Shown piece by piece: positions 21,625 to 31,668 of a DNA stretch of 33,840 nt; positions within the stretch are counted from its first letter, which is position 1; every line of letters starts with the position of its first letter. The stretch is from Parachlorella kessleri (Eukaryota > Chlorophyta > Trebouxiophyceae > Chlorellales > Chlorellaceae): contig BBXU01001822.1 in NCBI GenBank assembly GCA_001598975.1, forward strand, positions 1 through 33,840, given 5' to 3'. The position numbers and the translations under genes were made by a program. The notes beneath the pieces were generated by a model that was given only the letters and a program-made list of their open reading frames with translations, searched no databases and was not told where the DNA came from.

Positions 21625-24094
21625 CTACACGGCAGCTGCACCGCTGCCCTCGCCACTTCTCAGCCTAGCCACCCCCTCACCCTCATCTTCGTCTGACCCT
21701 GAGGAGCAGCCGCTGTCCTCCGGCAGAGACGACAGAGGCACGAGTGCAGCACCTATCTGAACCTCGCCGGCTGACGCACGCAGCTGGCTGCCCTCCAGTG
21801 GAAAGAGCACCAAGCCGGGGTGGGACAGGGCGATGCCAGGCACAGCACCCACTCCGCTGAGTGCTAGGCCGCGGTCTTGGAGAAGGTCGTCCAGCTGCAT
21901 CAGTTGCGAAAGGGTCTAGAGTACAACCTCCTGAGTTTTGGTTTTGGGCAACCTCAGTGTTGAAGGAGGCACTGGGCCAGCAATGATACCAAACCCGGGC
22001 GGACCCCATTGGCGGTTCTCCTCCTATGTGTCAGTGCTGCTGGCATGCAGTTTTTTTAAATGGTGGGTGCAACAACTTCTGCCCAGGCGACTCACTGTGA
22101 GGAAGCCGTCAACCTCCACCTCCTGCTCGCACACGGTAACACTTGGCAGGGGCACCCGTGCCGCTACTCCCTGCTCCATGCCGGTTTCACAGCAGGCGCC
22201 ACTTGCAAAGCTACAACACCTGCTGCCGTCCCTGCTGCTGCTGCTGCTCCTGCTGCTAGTAGCCTCATTATCATCATCATCGCTGGTGGCGCACGCCACC
22301 TCTACTGCAGTCAGCTCTTCGCTGTCAAGGCTGCTGCTGGCTCCTGCCCGCGTCAGCTGGAACCTCACAATGTCTTCCTCACTGACCCGTTGGACCGCCT
22401 GTACGCACCCAAGCAAGCGCACCCGCACTGCTGGAAGGCACACTCACCGTGCTCATGGCAGCATGGCAGGTCCGCATGGCGGCCACACTTGCTGACCGCT
22501 GTGTTGCAAGCCATGAGCAGGGCTTCTGGTACGAGCAGATCTTCACAGCCAAGCACAGCATCACCGTGGGCACAAAGCTGTTCCTTCACTCCCCCGTTCT
22601 CCAACAAGCACCATATCCTCTGGATCCCCGCCTCGCACAAACATGCAGCCTTGAATGTAGATGCTAAGCCACAGAAGCCCCACTGGGCGACCCTTCAACA
22701 GCCAGTTTGATAACCCACTCGCCGTACCTCTGGCTGCTGCGCCCACCAGTTGACAAGGAAAGTTGTGCGCACTTCATTGTGGCCGCAGTCCAGCACCCCA
22801 TGGCCCAGCCCCCCGTCAAACAGGCAGTAGCAGTTGGCGGCTGGGAAGACGAGAGTGCTGTGGTCGGGGTGGTCGGGGTAGGCATACTGCTCCTCTCGGT
22901 TGTACCGCTGGTTCACAATGACGGTTGGACCTGCGGTACAAGGTGCCACTGTTGCAGTTCGCGGTGTGTTTCTACATGATTACTGTCGTCTTGCAAAACT
23001 GAGCAGCTATGCAGCTGTGGCATGGGAGGCCCAACATGTAACATACAGGCGTGTCTGTGAAAGCAAAGGCACGGGGAAGCAAATAAACCGCACTCCTCCG
23101 GAAGCAGTACATTTTGCAGGGCTTACTCTGGCGCAGGCCATCTGAGCCTGTCAGGTAGAGCACGGAAGAGAACACCGGCGTAATCATTTCGTGCCTTGCC
23201 TTCATAGCATGCTCATCCTGAAACACGAACAAAAAATCACGTCCATCATCCAGTCCTCCACTTAGCAACCGCGGAGGAGTGCTGAAAGAGTCCCAACTTC
23301 AGGCCACCGCAACCTGGCATTCCACCTGGCAATAAGCTTGCATTGATGCTTTTATTTCTAAGGTACCACCCCGCACTGCGTTTATAACCACACGCATTCC
23401 CTACCTTGTCGAAGTGGAAGGCCAGCCCGCGTCCACCGTCATAGCTTTGCACCCACCACTCAGCGCCTGCCCAGTTCTCCGGCAGGAGCCCCCTCAGGCA
23501 GGTCTGGTAGAGGTGGCGTACTGCCTCCTCCGCCGCTGTGTTGCAGGTGCCACCTTCGATATCGTCTCTGGCTGTCCAGAAATTTGGGCATTTTGCTATC
23601 TGGCAAGCATCAGCCTGCAGATACACCCGGGCCAGCTCAAACACTTGGTCAGCTGTCATGAGTCAACACCTCCATGCGCGCACTACAGATAGAGATCAAT
23701 GTGTCGGAGGGCCGCCCGCCGGCGGTCCTTAGCGCAAGACATCAACTGGCTAAGCGCCCCAGGCACGCTGAAGAGTAGGTCAAGCATGCCGCGCCGTGCC
23801 TGATGGCGACTGATGGCCAGCGCACTTGGTCGACTGCACCTGTATTTGTTTCAGCAAGTTCGCTGGGAGCACGTTGGCTAGCAGCAGTGCCGGAACTGGA
23901 GTGGCATCGTTGCCCAGAACAGCTGCTGCATGAGCTGCTGCACGTGTCATACTGCCAACCAAAAAACTCAAACTCATCCGTTGAAGGCTGCAACGTTCAT
24001 AAAACTTTCCCAGAGAGGGCGGCGCCACTTGCAGAGCAGGCCCGCAGGCGCCAAGGACAAACCTTGGACGAATCCATTCCACTTCATTCTGCAT
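21625..24094 (-). CDS. 2-oxoglutarate/Fe(II)-dependent oxygenase-like protein, about 517 aa, 7 exons
   Basis: Exons: 24094-23840, about 23635-23405, 23217-23127, 22930-22728, 22619-22448, 22427-22096, 21894-21625. Family members hydroxylate or otherwise oxidise substrates using iron and 2-oxoglutarate. The core joins FHFDKDEH (His159, Asp161) to PVFSSVLYLTG, then FDGGLGHGVLDC (His236) and RTTFLVNWW (Arg247). That is the H-x-D ... H-x10-R facial triad plus the 2-oxoglutarate-binding Arg, as in prolyl-4-hydroxylase-like proteins. An N-terminal segment PALLLANVLPANLLKQIQ precedes it. Residues after about 260 form a long tail with Ser/Asp and Glu-rich low complexity that I do not recognise. The exon 1/2 junction is uncertain: a GTGCAG donor at 23839 fits an acceptor TTTGAG|CTG, while the better-looking acceptor at 23653 would need another frame upstream. 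Start: the ATG at 24094, about 75 nt below a TATA box. Substrate unknown. Confidence 0.72.
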
Positions 24095-24167
24095 GTTTGG
24101 GGTCACAGTTGCTGGCACCAAGGCTGCAAGCAGGCAACTTGACTGTTTTTTCTCGCTCAGTCCCGGC

Positions 24168-24177
24168 TCATATATAG
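24168..24177 (-). promoter_or_regulatory. TATA box of the 2OG oxygenase gene
   Basis: The minus strand reads CTATATATGA here, about 75 nt upstream of the ATG at 24094. That leaves room for a start site about 30 nt below and a leader of roughly 45 nt. The position supports the chosen start codon. Confidence 0.6.
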
Positions 24178-24364
24178 TTCAACATCCTGCGATATCACAT
24201 ACATCTTGCGAGGACTGAGATGATGCATGAACCTTCCTGGCTGGTGTCTGGGAAAGCCAGAGCAACTCCACCTCCAACCTCAGGCATAAAGCCTGATCCC
24301 TGTTACCACATTTTATCCAAACAAGCTCCCAGGGCTCAGGAGGCCACCTGTTCACAGGCCTAAG

Positions 24365-24398
24365 CCCCCCCCCCCACCACACACACACGACACACACC
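24365..24398. repeat. C-run plus CA microsatellite
   Basis: About eleven C residues are followed by CACCACACACACAC and ACACACC. It is simple-sequence DNA just past the fibrillin stop codon and likely variable in length between strains. Confidence 0.8.
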
Positions 24399-24399
24399 A

Positions 24400-25702
24400 T
24401 CACGACAACGGTGGCTGCCTGACGAAGGCAAAAACGTTTCCTGTAGAGCCTCGGGCAATGCGCAGCTGCTGAGATAGGTATGTGGTGCGGAACTCAGCAC
24501 TGCGCTGCCTTGCAGCTTCTGGCAAGGGTATCTTCACCTACAGCAGGCAGAACCCCCAAACGTTTGACCTCTCAGCAGGGTCCCTCGGAAAACAAGGATG
24601 CCACCAACCCAGTTCGTCGTGTGCCCTGCTGCACGTATGTGTGTATGGCAGCCTTTGGACGAGGCAGCACAACAAGCCAGGCAGAAAAAGGCGCTGCACC
24701 TTGAGGAATTCTTGTTGCAGGGGCCGCCAGCCGAAGGCGCCAACCAGCTGGACAGAGTAGCCCTCGAAGGACACCAAGGCCAAGTCCTGGCTCTCGACCA
24801 GCCAAGTGCCATAGATGGTGGCGTTCCACTCTCCCAGTAGGAACAGGCCGAAGATCACAGAGTTGGTTGTCCTGATGGCACCTGCGGCAGCAGTGTAACC
24901 TTTCCACCACAAGACCCTACGAGGGACCTTGCAGCCATAACTATCACCATCCCTGCCCTGTTTAATGAGTACAATCAAACGTAGACCATAGTCGGGGACC
25001 GAGCCCAAAATTCGTGCGCTTGCTTTTGCAAATGAGCTAGCCAACTCCCCCACCTTGGCTGTCTGAGAGCTCCTGCTGTATATCGCGCAGCCCTACTCCG
25101 GGCACAAGCGACGCAGCCACAAGGGCTTGCGCCCCCGCCGTCCGGGTGACCACGGTGCCGTTGGAAGCAAACACAAGCTTCCAAGTGCCAAAAAGCAGCG
25201 GGTGTGCAGCCGCCCCATCAGCGTGAAGCGGGTTGGGAATGGGAGAGCTGGCCTCGAGCTCCTGTATGAGTGAGTCAAGCTGCTCGTGCGCTGATGCGCC
25301 GCTGGGCAGTATGGAGGCGGGGAAGCCCACCTTGTCCAGCTCGCCCAGGAACCTTCCCTCAAGGTCTGCAGCCAGGCATCCCAGGCGAACCTAGCGTATA
25401 TCATTGTATAGTATAGAGGCAGGAGTCAGCGCTCCTCGCCTTTCACAACTGGCACATGAGTCTCACTCAACAAGCAGTTTGCCCTCAGCCTTTGCAGTAC
25501 TCCCAGTACTCCTTTGCAGGTCACCTTTGGTGTTTGTAGACTGCGGTCTTGTGGTTGGAGTTGCTTTTAGTCGGAAATCATCTTCTCTGTGAGCAGGTCT
25601 TTCTGCTGCTGTTAGTTGGAAGACATGTTTGTGATGCCTGCACGGGTACCTCCTAGCACTCGGCGACACCACAGGCTGTGGACTGCAACTGCCCGACTGC
25701 AT
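24400..25702 (-). CDS. Plastid lipid-associated protein (PAP/fibrillin), 295 aa, 4 exons
   Basis: Exons: 25702-25472, 25390-25054, 24881-24700, 24537-24400; 888 nt including the stop. Fibrillins are lipocalin-like proteins of plastoglobules and thylakoids that bind or organise lipids, quinones and carotenoids. The family order is present: LIQELEASSPIPNP helix, FGTWKLVFASNGT (the conserved W-x-L strand), a central barrel around NSVIFGLFLLGEWNATIYG, and the C-terminal signature FRTTYLSQQLRIARG followed by NVFAFVR. The first about 70 residues are Ser/Arg/His-rich and fit a plastid transit peptide. The first intron uses a less usual donor (CTT|GTTGAG); the others are canonical. Length is typical of the family. 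It faces the unknown membrane protein gene head to head across 234 nt. Which fibrillin subfamily it belongs to cannot be told here. Confidence 0.9.
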
Positions 25703-25936
25703 GGCACTGCAACGGTGGAGTTGGCTCCGGGATTGCTATAATGCTTCCAGGGCCGTGCAGGGCGGTCCATAGCAGGCATGCTGCGAAGCTCGCCAGCATG
25801 CTGCAGCATAAGCTTGAACGCAGTCGCGACAGAAGGTGCCTTACAAACTAAAGTAGACAAGCAATTAGCGAGCTTTGACCGTAGCCGGTGCCATTTCGCT
25901 TGCCATGATTTGAATCGCTGACGACTTGGGCCCATC
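25703..25936. promoter_or_regulatory. Shared upstream region between fibrillin and the unknown membrane protein gene
   Basis: Only 234 nt separate two divergent start codons, so both promoters must lie here or inside the transcribed ends. A TATA-like CATTATAG on the minus strand (about 25736-25744) lies about 35 nt above the fibrillin ATG. No clear TATA box was seen for the plus gene. A bidirectional promoter is an inference from spacing. Confidence 0.45.
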
Positions 25937-28900
25937 ATGAGCAACAGGCAAGGGCCTTAGTCTCCCGTAGGGTGAACCCTTGCCAGCCCACGGACACAGA
26001 TCCGACCAGACCACCTGTTTCTTTCAGGCGTCCAAACGAGAAGACACCAGGGCGACTCTTCCTTAGCCGTGTGTTCAATAACCAGGCGTTTAGCCCCAGT
26101 GAGGGGACGGACTACAGCCCCATGAGCAACCCATTTGCACCCCGGCCGGAACTGCGAACCGCCAGCGGCACTGCCATCGCCAAGAAGCGCACGCCTGGCA
26201 GTGGCTTGGCGGGTTCCTCCCCCCAGCTCACCACCAGCGCAGACGGGGAGTACTACGACCTGGAGCTCACCCCAGGTAAGCTGGGGCACACGCTTGGCCT
26301 CCTTAGCACCTTCCGAGTGTTGAGCCTGCCTGCGTGGGGGCAGCAGGAGTCAACATCAACCAGGTGGGGGTCTCATATCAACCCGCTGTGTCATGCAAAG
26401 CAGCTGGTCAGGCTTGGATGCAGCTTGCTGTGCTTCTGATGCTGCCCGTCTGCAACCTGGATGGGACAGGTTGGCGACCATGTTCTGAGCAGCGTACGAA
26501 TTCCGGCCTGCCAATCTCGTGGTCTGTATCTGCAGGTGTGACTTCTAAACCTACTGACCTTGACGTGGAGGGCAGCCACTGGGATGCTGAGAGCTGGCTG
26601 TTGTCCCCCGACCTTGAAATGGACGGCATACAGGCCTCTTGGGACAGCGTTTCTCGGCTCAACATCCTAGAAGGCAACCAACAGCCGGAGGTAAGCACAG
26701 CAAGCAAGGAGGACGGTAGAGAAAGGCCAGGGACACTGTTTATGTGCACGGCTACCGTGGCGGGGTTACCAAGGCAGATAGCACCCTGCTGTGACAGGTA
26801 CCTGCTGCATACATTGTTGAAATGGGAGGAACTACTGCCTATTTCTACACCCAGCTAAGTACATGTACGTGTCTGCCTCGTGTGTGCAGCCCTCATCCAG
26901 TCGGGGCTCCATGCACGAGACAGTGTCCAAGCTCTCCTCACTAGCAACCCCAGGTCGGTCCACAGCGGAGCAACCTCCAACGCTGCTTGTCTGCACTGCC
27001 GCCCTCTGGCGAGCCCACACATTTGACAGCGCCTGTCGATGGCTGGCCTTCAAGGCATGCGTTGCTGCAAGCATCTGCCACCCAGAGGGCCCCAAGCAAG
27101 ACCTTGACCGGCTTTCCCTGAGCTGACAATGCCGGTTCCTTGGCCTCACAAACCGGTTTCCTGCGGATTGAGCTGTCGTCGCCTGGCTGTCGTTCAGGGA
27201 GCGTGTCCTCCAGCAAGGCCCGGGCCTGGCTGCGTGAGCATGCCAAGACGCCCGGCAGGGCCGCCCTGCCCAGCACTGACGACGCGGAGGTGCCGGCTGA
27301 GGAGGCCTGGAAGATTGGCACACAGCCTTCGGCCACGCCAGCCGCCCAGGGCATAGCTGCTGCTGCTGCTGACGGGTGCGCTCGGGGTTTCGCCCTTGCC
27401 GGCCTGCTTATGCACGCTTTCACGGCTGGGCGCTTGCAATTGAACGCATCCCTGGTGCAGTCAGTGCTGGCCTTTGAGCAGCCGCTCACAACATTTCTCC
27501 CTTCAATCCTTGATGATGGACAGCACCCTTCTCTTGCTATGGTGCTATGGCTGGCGGTGCAGGCCTGATGAGGCAGCAGAGGCGGAGCTGCCACCCATCG
27601 CCGCCACGGAGGCTGTGGACACCACACCCAGGCGCCAGCCGGCGCCCCCTGCGCTGGCGGTCCCCTCACCCGCCCACGACTACCCCCGCAGCTTCCCGGT
27701 CATGCAGGAGCAGGCCCTGTCTGGCCTGGTGAGAGGCTGAAAGCAGTAAAGGCAGGCATACCCTGTTTGGAGTGTGGCAGTGGTTCTGTTCCAGTGGCGC
27801 GGAATTGTTAGCATGGTACTGGTGATGCTTTCATGCCAGGCCCCATCAACAGAACGTGTGGCAACCTTGTCTTCCAGGTCGGTGCACAATATTCCCGGAG
27901 CCCAACCCCTCGCTCAAATTGCTCCCTTGCAGCCCAGTGCTACGAGCAGCCTAGGCTACTGGCTACGGGACGGTGAGGAGGAGGGCTCCCTCAGCCCTGG
28001 CAGCAGCAGTGGTGGGGAGGTCAGCCCTGCCCAGGCCGGTGCTGTCTCCCCGGTGGCTGCTGCTGCCCCTAGTGCTGCTGAGGGCGCGGCTGCAGCCGGC
28101 ATCAAGGGCGACGGAGTGCAGCAGGAGGGGATACGGCGGCTGCAGGCGGAATTTTGGCAGGAGCCCAAGTATGCCATCCTGGTAAGGAAGAGAAGCAGTG
28201 TCCTACAGTATCTAAATACTGGAGATTCCGTCTGGGCAGGAGAATTTGGTGTTCACTTCCTATTAAGGAACAATGGGGTTTCCAGACGCAGTAGCAATAG
28301 GGGTGCCACACCCCTAAGTTGGCCTCCATTGCGTTGATGGCCATGCGGATGGCCTGCTTGTTGGCGGTGGTAGATGTGCGCTTTGCTGTCGGCGCCTGCA
28401 TCTGCCAGGGCTGCGTGGAAATCTGGGTGTTACCTAGTGCTTATGCTCATACCGCAGAAAGCTCCAGCTCCTGCTGCTGCGCTGCAGGTTTCCAGCCCCC
28501 CCACCGCCTCGGCAGCGTTTGCGTCCCCCATCTCCCTAGCGGACTCGGCTGTCCTGGTTACACCCACCAGTGCTCCCCGCAACCCAGCGCCTACAGCCTA
28601 CTCTCTACCAGTAGCAGAGGCATCAGCACCAGAGCCATTGGTGGCGACAGCCACAGGAGCAGCTGCGGCAGCAGCAGAAGCAAAAGCGGTAGAAGCAGAG
28701 CCAGTCCCGGAAGCCTTCCCTGCCCAGCCAGTGCCCGCAAGTGCACAGCTGCCGCGCCACCCAGCTGTCCAGAGAAGGTTGCGTGGGGTTGTCACCCCGC
28801 TGCTGTGCCTGCTGGCCACCATAGGGGCCGTAGCAGCTGCCCTGCTGCTCATGCCAGCAGGCTTCTCCCTGGTGGCACCTACTGCGCCCAGCTCTGGGGC

Positions 28901-30976
28901 AGCCATCTTCCCTCAGGGTAGGCCATGATTGTGGTCCCGCTGTCGCGGCCACTGCTGGGATCCCCCTTGTCGCCCCACGAACGGACCCCTCCCCTTTGCC
29001 ATGCACAGCTAGTGGTGGTGGGGTCGGGTATGGTTTACAGGCTGCCCTGCTGCCTGCAGGTGTTGCCCTGCCGGTGCTGCCAGAGCAGCTGCTTCAGTGG
29101 CCGCCCGCATGGACAAGCCCAGCTCAGACCGCGCCCACCATTCCCGCGGCAGTCCACCAGTCTCTGCCCAGACAGCAACCACCTTCCCCGCCTCAGCAGG
29201 CGCAGCCCGCCACCCCAGCTTCCACAGCCAAAGCTGGCACTGTCGTTGGGAAGGCGCCCCTACTCATCCCTCCTGGTGCCTCGGCTGAGTACCTGCGACG
29301 CCACGTCCCCCTGCCTAAATCCTGGGCCAAGCCACCCCCACCGCAGGCAGCAGTGCTGGGCACGACGTACCTCTCCCGCCAGGCCGCTGCGGCTGCCCAG
29401 CCTGCTGTGGCGGCGTCACCTGCCAACTCAGCAGCAGCTGCTGCCACCCATGCACCCAGCCAGCCTGCCCCAGCAGCCACACCTACCACCACCTCGGCGC
29501 AGTCTGTGAGCACTACCCCACCCATTTCCATGATCCAGCCGGGAGTGACGGCGCCGCCCCACACCATCACCCATCCCGTCCCTGCAGCACCCCTTGCCTC
29601 TCACCAGCCTCAGCTGGCAGCAGGTCACCCCACTGGCCAGCCTGCCAGCAAGCTGGTGCCTCCTGTGGACAAGCCGGCGGTGCCTGCGGGCCTAACCACC
29701 GCTCGTGCTCAGCAAACAACGGCACAGCCGGCCAGCAGCCCGGCCGCCAGGCTAGCAGTCATAGTGAGCGCCGCAGTGCTCAAGGCTACACCAGCATTCC
29801 CGGTATACAACCTGCATGCTGCTCGGGCGCAGTTGGGCGCCTGGACAGCGAGGCTGCAACACCGGGCAGAAGCCTCCTTGGCATGGCAGCAACTGCAGAC
29901 GCTGCTGAACAGCCCACCCATCCGTGACTTCCTCCCCAGCAATAGCAGTCCCGCTGCCCTGGCAGCCATAGCAGCTGTCACCGTGACAGCGGCCTTGTTC
30001 GGTGGGGCAGTGGCAGCACATACCAGCAGGCGCAGCCGCCAAGCACGAAGGGACAGTGATGCAGCAGCGGATGGTAGTGTGGAGCCAGCAGGGCAGGCAG
30101 TGGCAGAGGAGCAGGAGTATGAGGATGGCCACGGTCCTGAGGATGACAACCGACCTGGGGTCAAGTCTGTGCTGTTCTCCCACATGAAGCTGCAGCGGCC
30201 CCCCGCAACCACCCCTGCAGTTGGCGGCAGGTGCGCTTGCCTGCCTTCCCTGTGTCACGCACCCTAAGGGAGCCCTGCTGATTCGTTGTCTGTGAAGTTG
30301 GTGAAGGTGGCAGGTAATGCAAACAGAGAGGAGGTAGGGCCATGCTGGCAGGGCTGTATGCAGGTTCTGCTCTGTGTCTTGCCTGAGATCTGACCCGGTA
30401 GGTCTCTCACCAAGACAAGCCAAGGCACTGGTACTTGTTCATGGTATCATCAGTGTGAGGCGCTGGCTAGCTATCCTAGCATTGCAGGATGCTCCTGCGA
30501 CAGAGTCGTGACACCTACCTGGTGAGCCCCTTATGCAGGACAAGGCGGCGCCAGAGCAATGTGGCTGTGATTGAGGCTGACGACGACTACCCTGACACCG
30601 GCTTGCCCTCAGTGGCCCCTCACAAGCTGGGCACAGCCACCAGGTCCCGTGCCCGCAGGCACAACAACCCAGGTATGTGCGCCCTGTCCCCTTGTGCAGC
30701 AAGTAGTAATGAAGCTGCAGCAGATCCTTCGCGCTGCCGTCGTGTGGTCCCACCAGGGCCAATGTGAGGAGACAGTGCCACAGTGTGCCCCAGCAGCCGC
30801 CCCAGCGCACTTGCTTGCCACTGGCTGCAGAAACGGCGCCCACGCCCGGAACGACAAAGGCCACCAGAGGGACCGGCGCCACCGCCGCTGTGCTTGGGGA
30901 CCTTATTGAGGGGGAGGTGGCACCATCCATGTCTACAGTCAGTGTGCGGCGCTCCCGCCGCCTGGCCTTGCACTAA
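25937..30976 (+). CDS. Unrecognised 1000-aa protein with two likely membrane segments, 11 exons
   Basis: Exons: 25937-25947, 26028-26275, 26536-26690, 26890-26953, 27198-27375, 27563-27728, 27933-28181, 28488-28917, 29060-30230, 30488-30672, 30831-30976; 3003 nt, every junction in phase. I do not recognise the family. Residues 1-457 are hydrophilic with many Ser/Thr-Pro sites (SPSEGTDYSPMSNPF, LELTPG, SLATPG) and basic pieces near the start (RRPNEKTPGRLFLSRVF). A hydrophobic stretch at about 458-487 (VVTPLLCLLATIGAVAAALL) and another at about 800-822 (LAAIAAVTVTAALFGGAVAA) look like membrane helices. The 310 residues between are Pro/Ala/Thr/Gln-rich. The C-terminal 177 residues hold RRSRQARR, an acidic patch and the end VSVRRSRRLALH. 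Such a layout would suit a nuclear-envelope or other endomembrane protein, but that is inference. Intron 1 has a GC donor; if it is wrong, translation would start at the in-frame ATG at 26122. Confidence 0.72.
30295..30432 (+). repeat. Dispersed repeat family, copy C, inside an intron
   Basis: Contains AAGGTGGCAGGTAATGCAAA and AGGAGGTAGGG, then GTCTTGCCTGAGATCTGACC and AGGTCTCTCACCAAGACAAG with CCAAGGCACTGG. It is the most complete copy alongside 18786-18935. It sits in the same sense orientation in the intron between exons 9 and 10 (30231-30487) of the unknown membrane protein gene and fills much of it. Confidence 0.65.
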
Positions 30977-31087
30977 AAGGTTGAGGAGGATGCTGGGTGG
31001 CCCAGGGCTGTATTCGACGAAGCAATAACAGTGAAAATGCTGTGGAGCTGACTTGTGCTTGACTGTGTTGTATAACGTAACACTATA

Positions 31088-31120
31088 ACGTTCGCACTAC
31101 CTGCCACCCATGCTAGTAAC
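31088..31120 (-). repeat. Dispersed repeat family, partial copy D
   Basis: The minus strand reads TTACTAGCATGGGTGGCAGG and then TAGTGCGAAC, matching the head of the copies at 18786 and 18549. The rest of the element is missing: sequence beyond about 31085 does not match. Confidence 0.55.
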
Positions 31121-31623
31121 AAGATGTCATAAGCCTGGGCTATGAGCCAGGTAAACCTGTGCTAAACGCCTCTTTGACCTTTGGATCCTCACAGTATCCT
31201 CTGTTGACTTAGGTGCTCTCCAAGGCAAGCCTCTCTTGCCAGGGTCCAAGCATCTGGTATCACCAATAGTTTCTTCTGTATACACCTTAGCCTGACTGTG
31301 CTTCACGGGAAAGTGCCTTACTGAGTCAAGTATGAGTGGCAATCGCCTGCGAATTCAAGAAGGGACCAGCTACTAGCAGGACAACGCTTGTACTGCGCAT
31401 GTGGGAGGGCGCAAGGTGATCAGCAGGAGGCCTCGATCGTCTTGCCAAGGCAAGGTCGTGAAGCCTGCCAATTGAACTGGGCAACTTGGATAGGCCAAGA
31501 GCTTTCTGGCCCGCAATTGCGCTGCCCTAAGGTTGCCCTCCCAGTCACTGCACCCTCGGCTTTCCCTGCGGTGTCCCTCTCCCCCTACAGGCGTATTGCC
31601 TTCACAAGTAGTAGAGGCTACTT

Positions 31624-31633
31624 TATATTTAAG
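31624..31633 (+). promoter_or_regulatory. TATA-like motif upstream of PEPC
   Basis: TATATTTAAG lies 36 nt above the ATG at 31669. If it works as a TATA box the leader would be very short, about 10-15 nt, or translation may begin at the second in-frame ATG at 31699. Confidence 0.3.
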
Positions 31634-31668
31634 CCGGGCATATTGCCAAAGGCGAGGAGCAGGCCAAC

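Larger units (their letters stand above)
24095..24399. other. Short spacer between fibrillin 3' end and oxygenase promoter
   Basis: About 305 nt separate two genes transcribed in the same direction. It must hold the fibrillin 3' untranslated region and the oxygenase promoter with its TATA box. No coding exon is seen, and no TGTAA was found for fibrillin. A C run followed by CA repeats (24365-24398) is the only repeat. Confidence 0.55.
30977..31668. other. Intergenic region between the unknown gene and PEPC
   Basis: No coding exon is seen. It should contain the 3' untranslated region of the unknown gene and the PEPC promoter. No TGTAA was found on the plus strand. A partial repeat copy lies at 31088-31120, and a TATA-like motif near 31624. 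Confidence 0.55.

Noticed and set aside
22060..22710. Plus-strand open frame of 216 codons in the oxygenase gene
   Set aside because: No recognisable domain; the opposite strand splices in phase into the oxygenase tail, although confidence there is only moderate.
23988..24028. 41-nt intron that would join the oxygenase start to a second reading frame
   Set aside because: It is shorter than every other intron in the window, and the uninterrupted frame gives a more protein-like N-terminal segment, although that leaves the next junction uncertain.
25612..25944. Minus-strand frame of 110 codons upstream of fibrillin
   Set aside because: It overlaps the divergent start of the plus-strand gene, has no motif, and is out of frame with the better transit-peptide exon starting at 25702.
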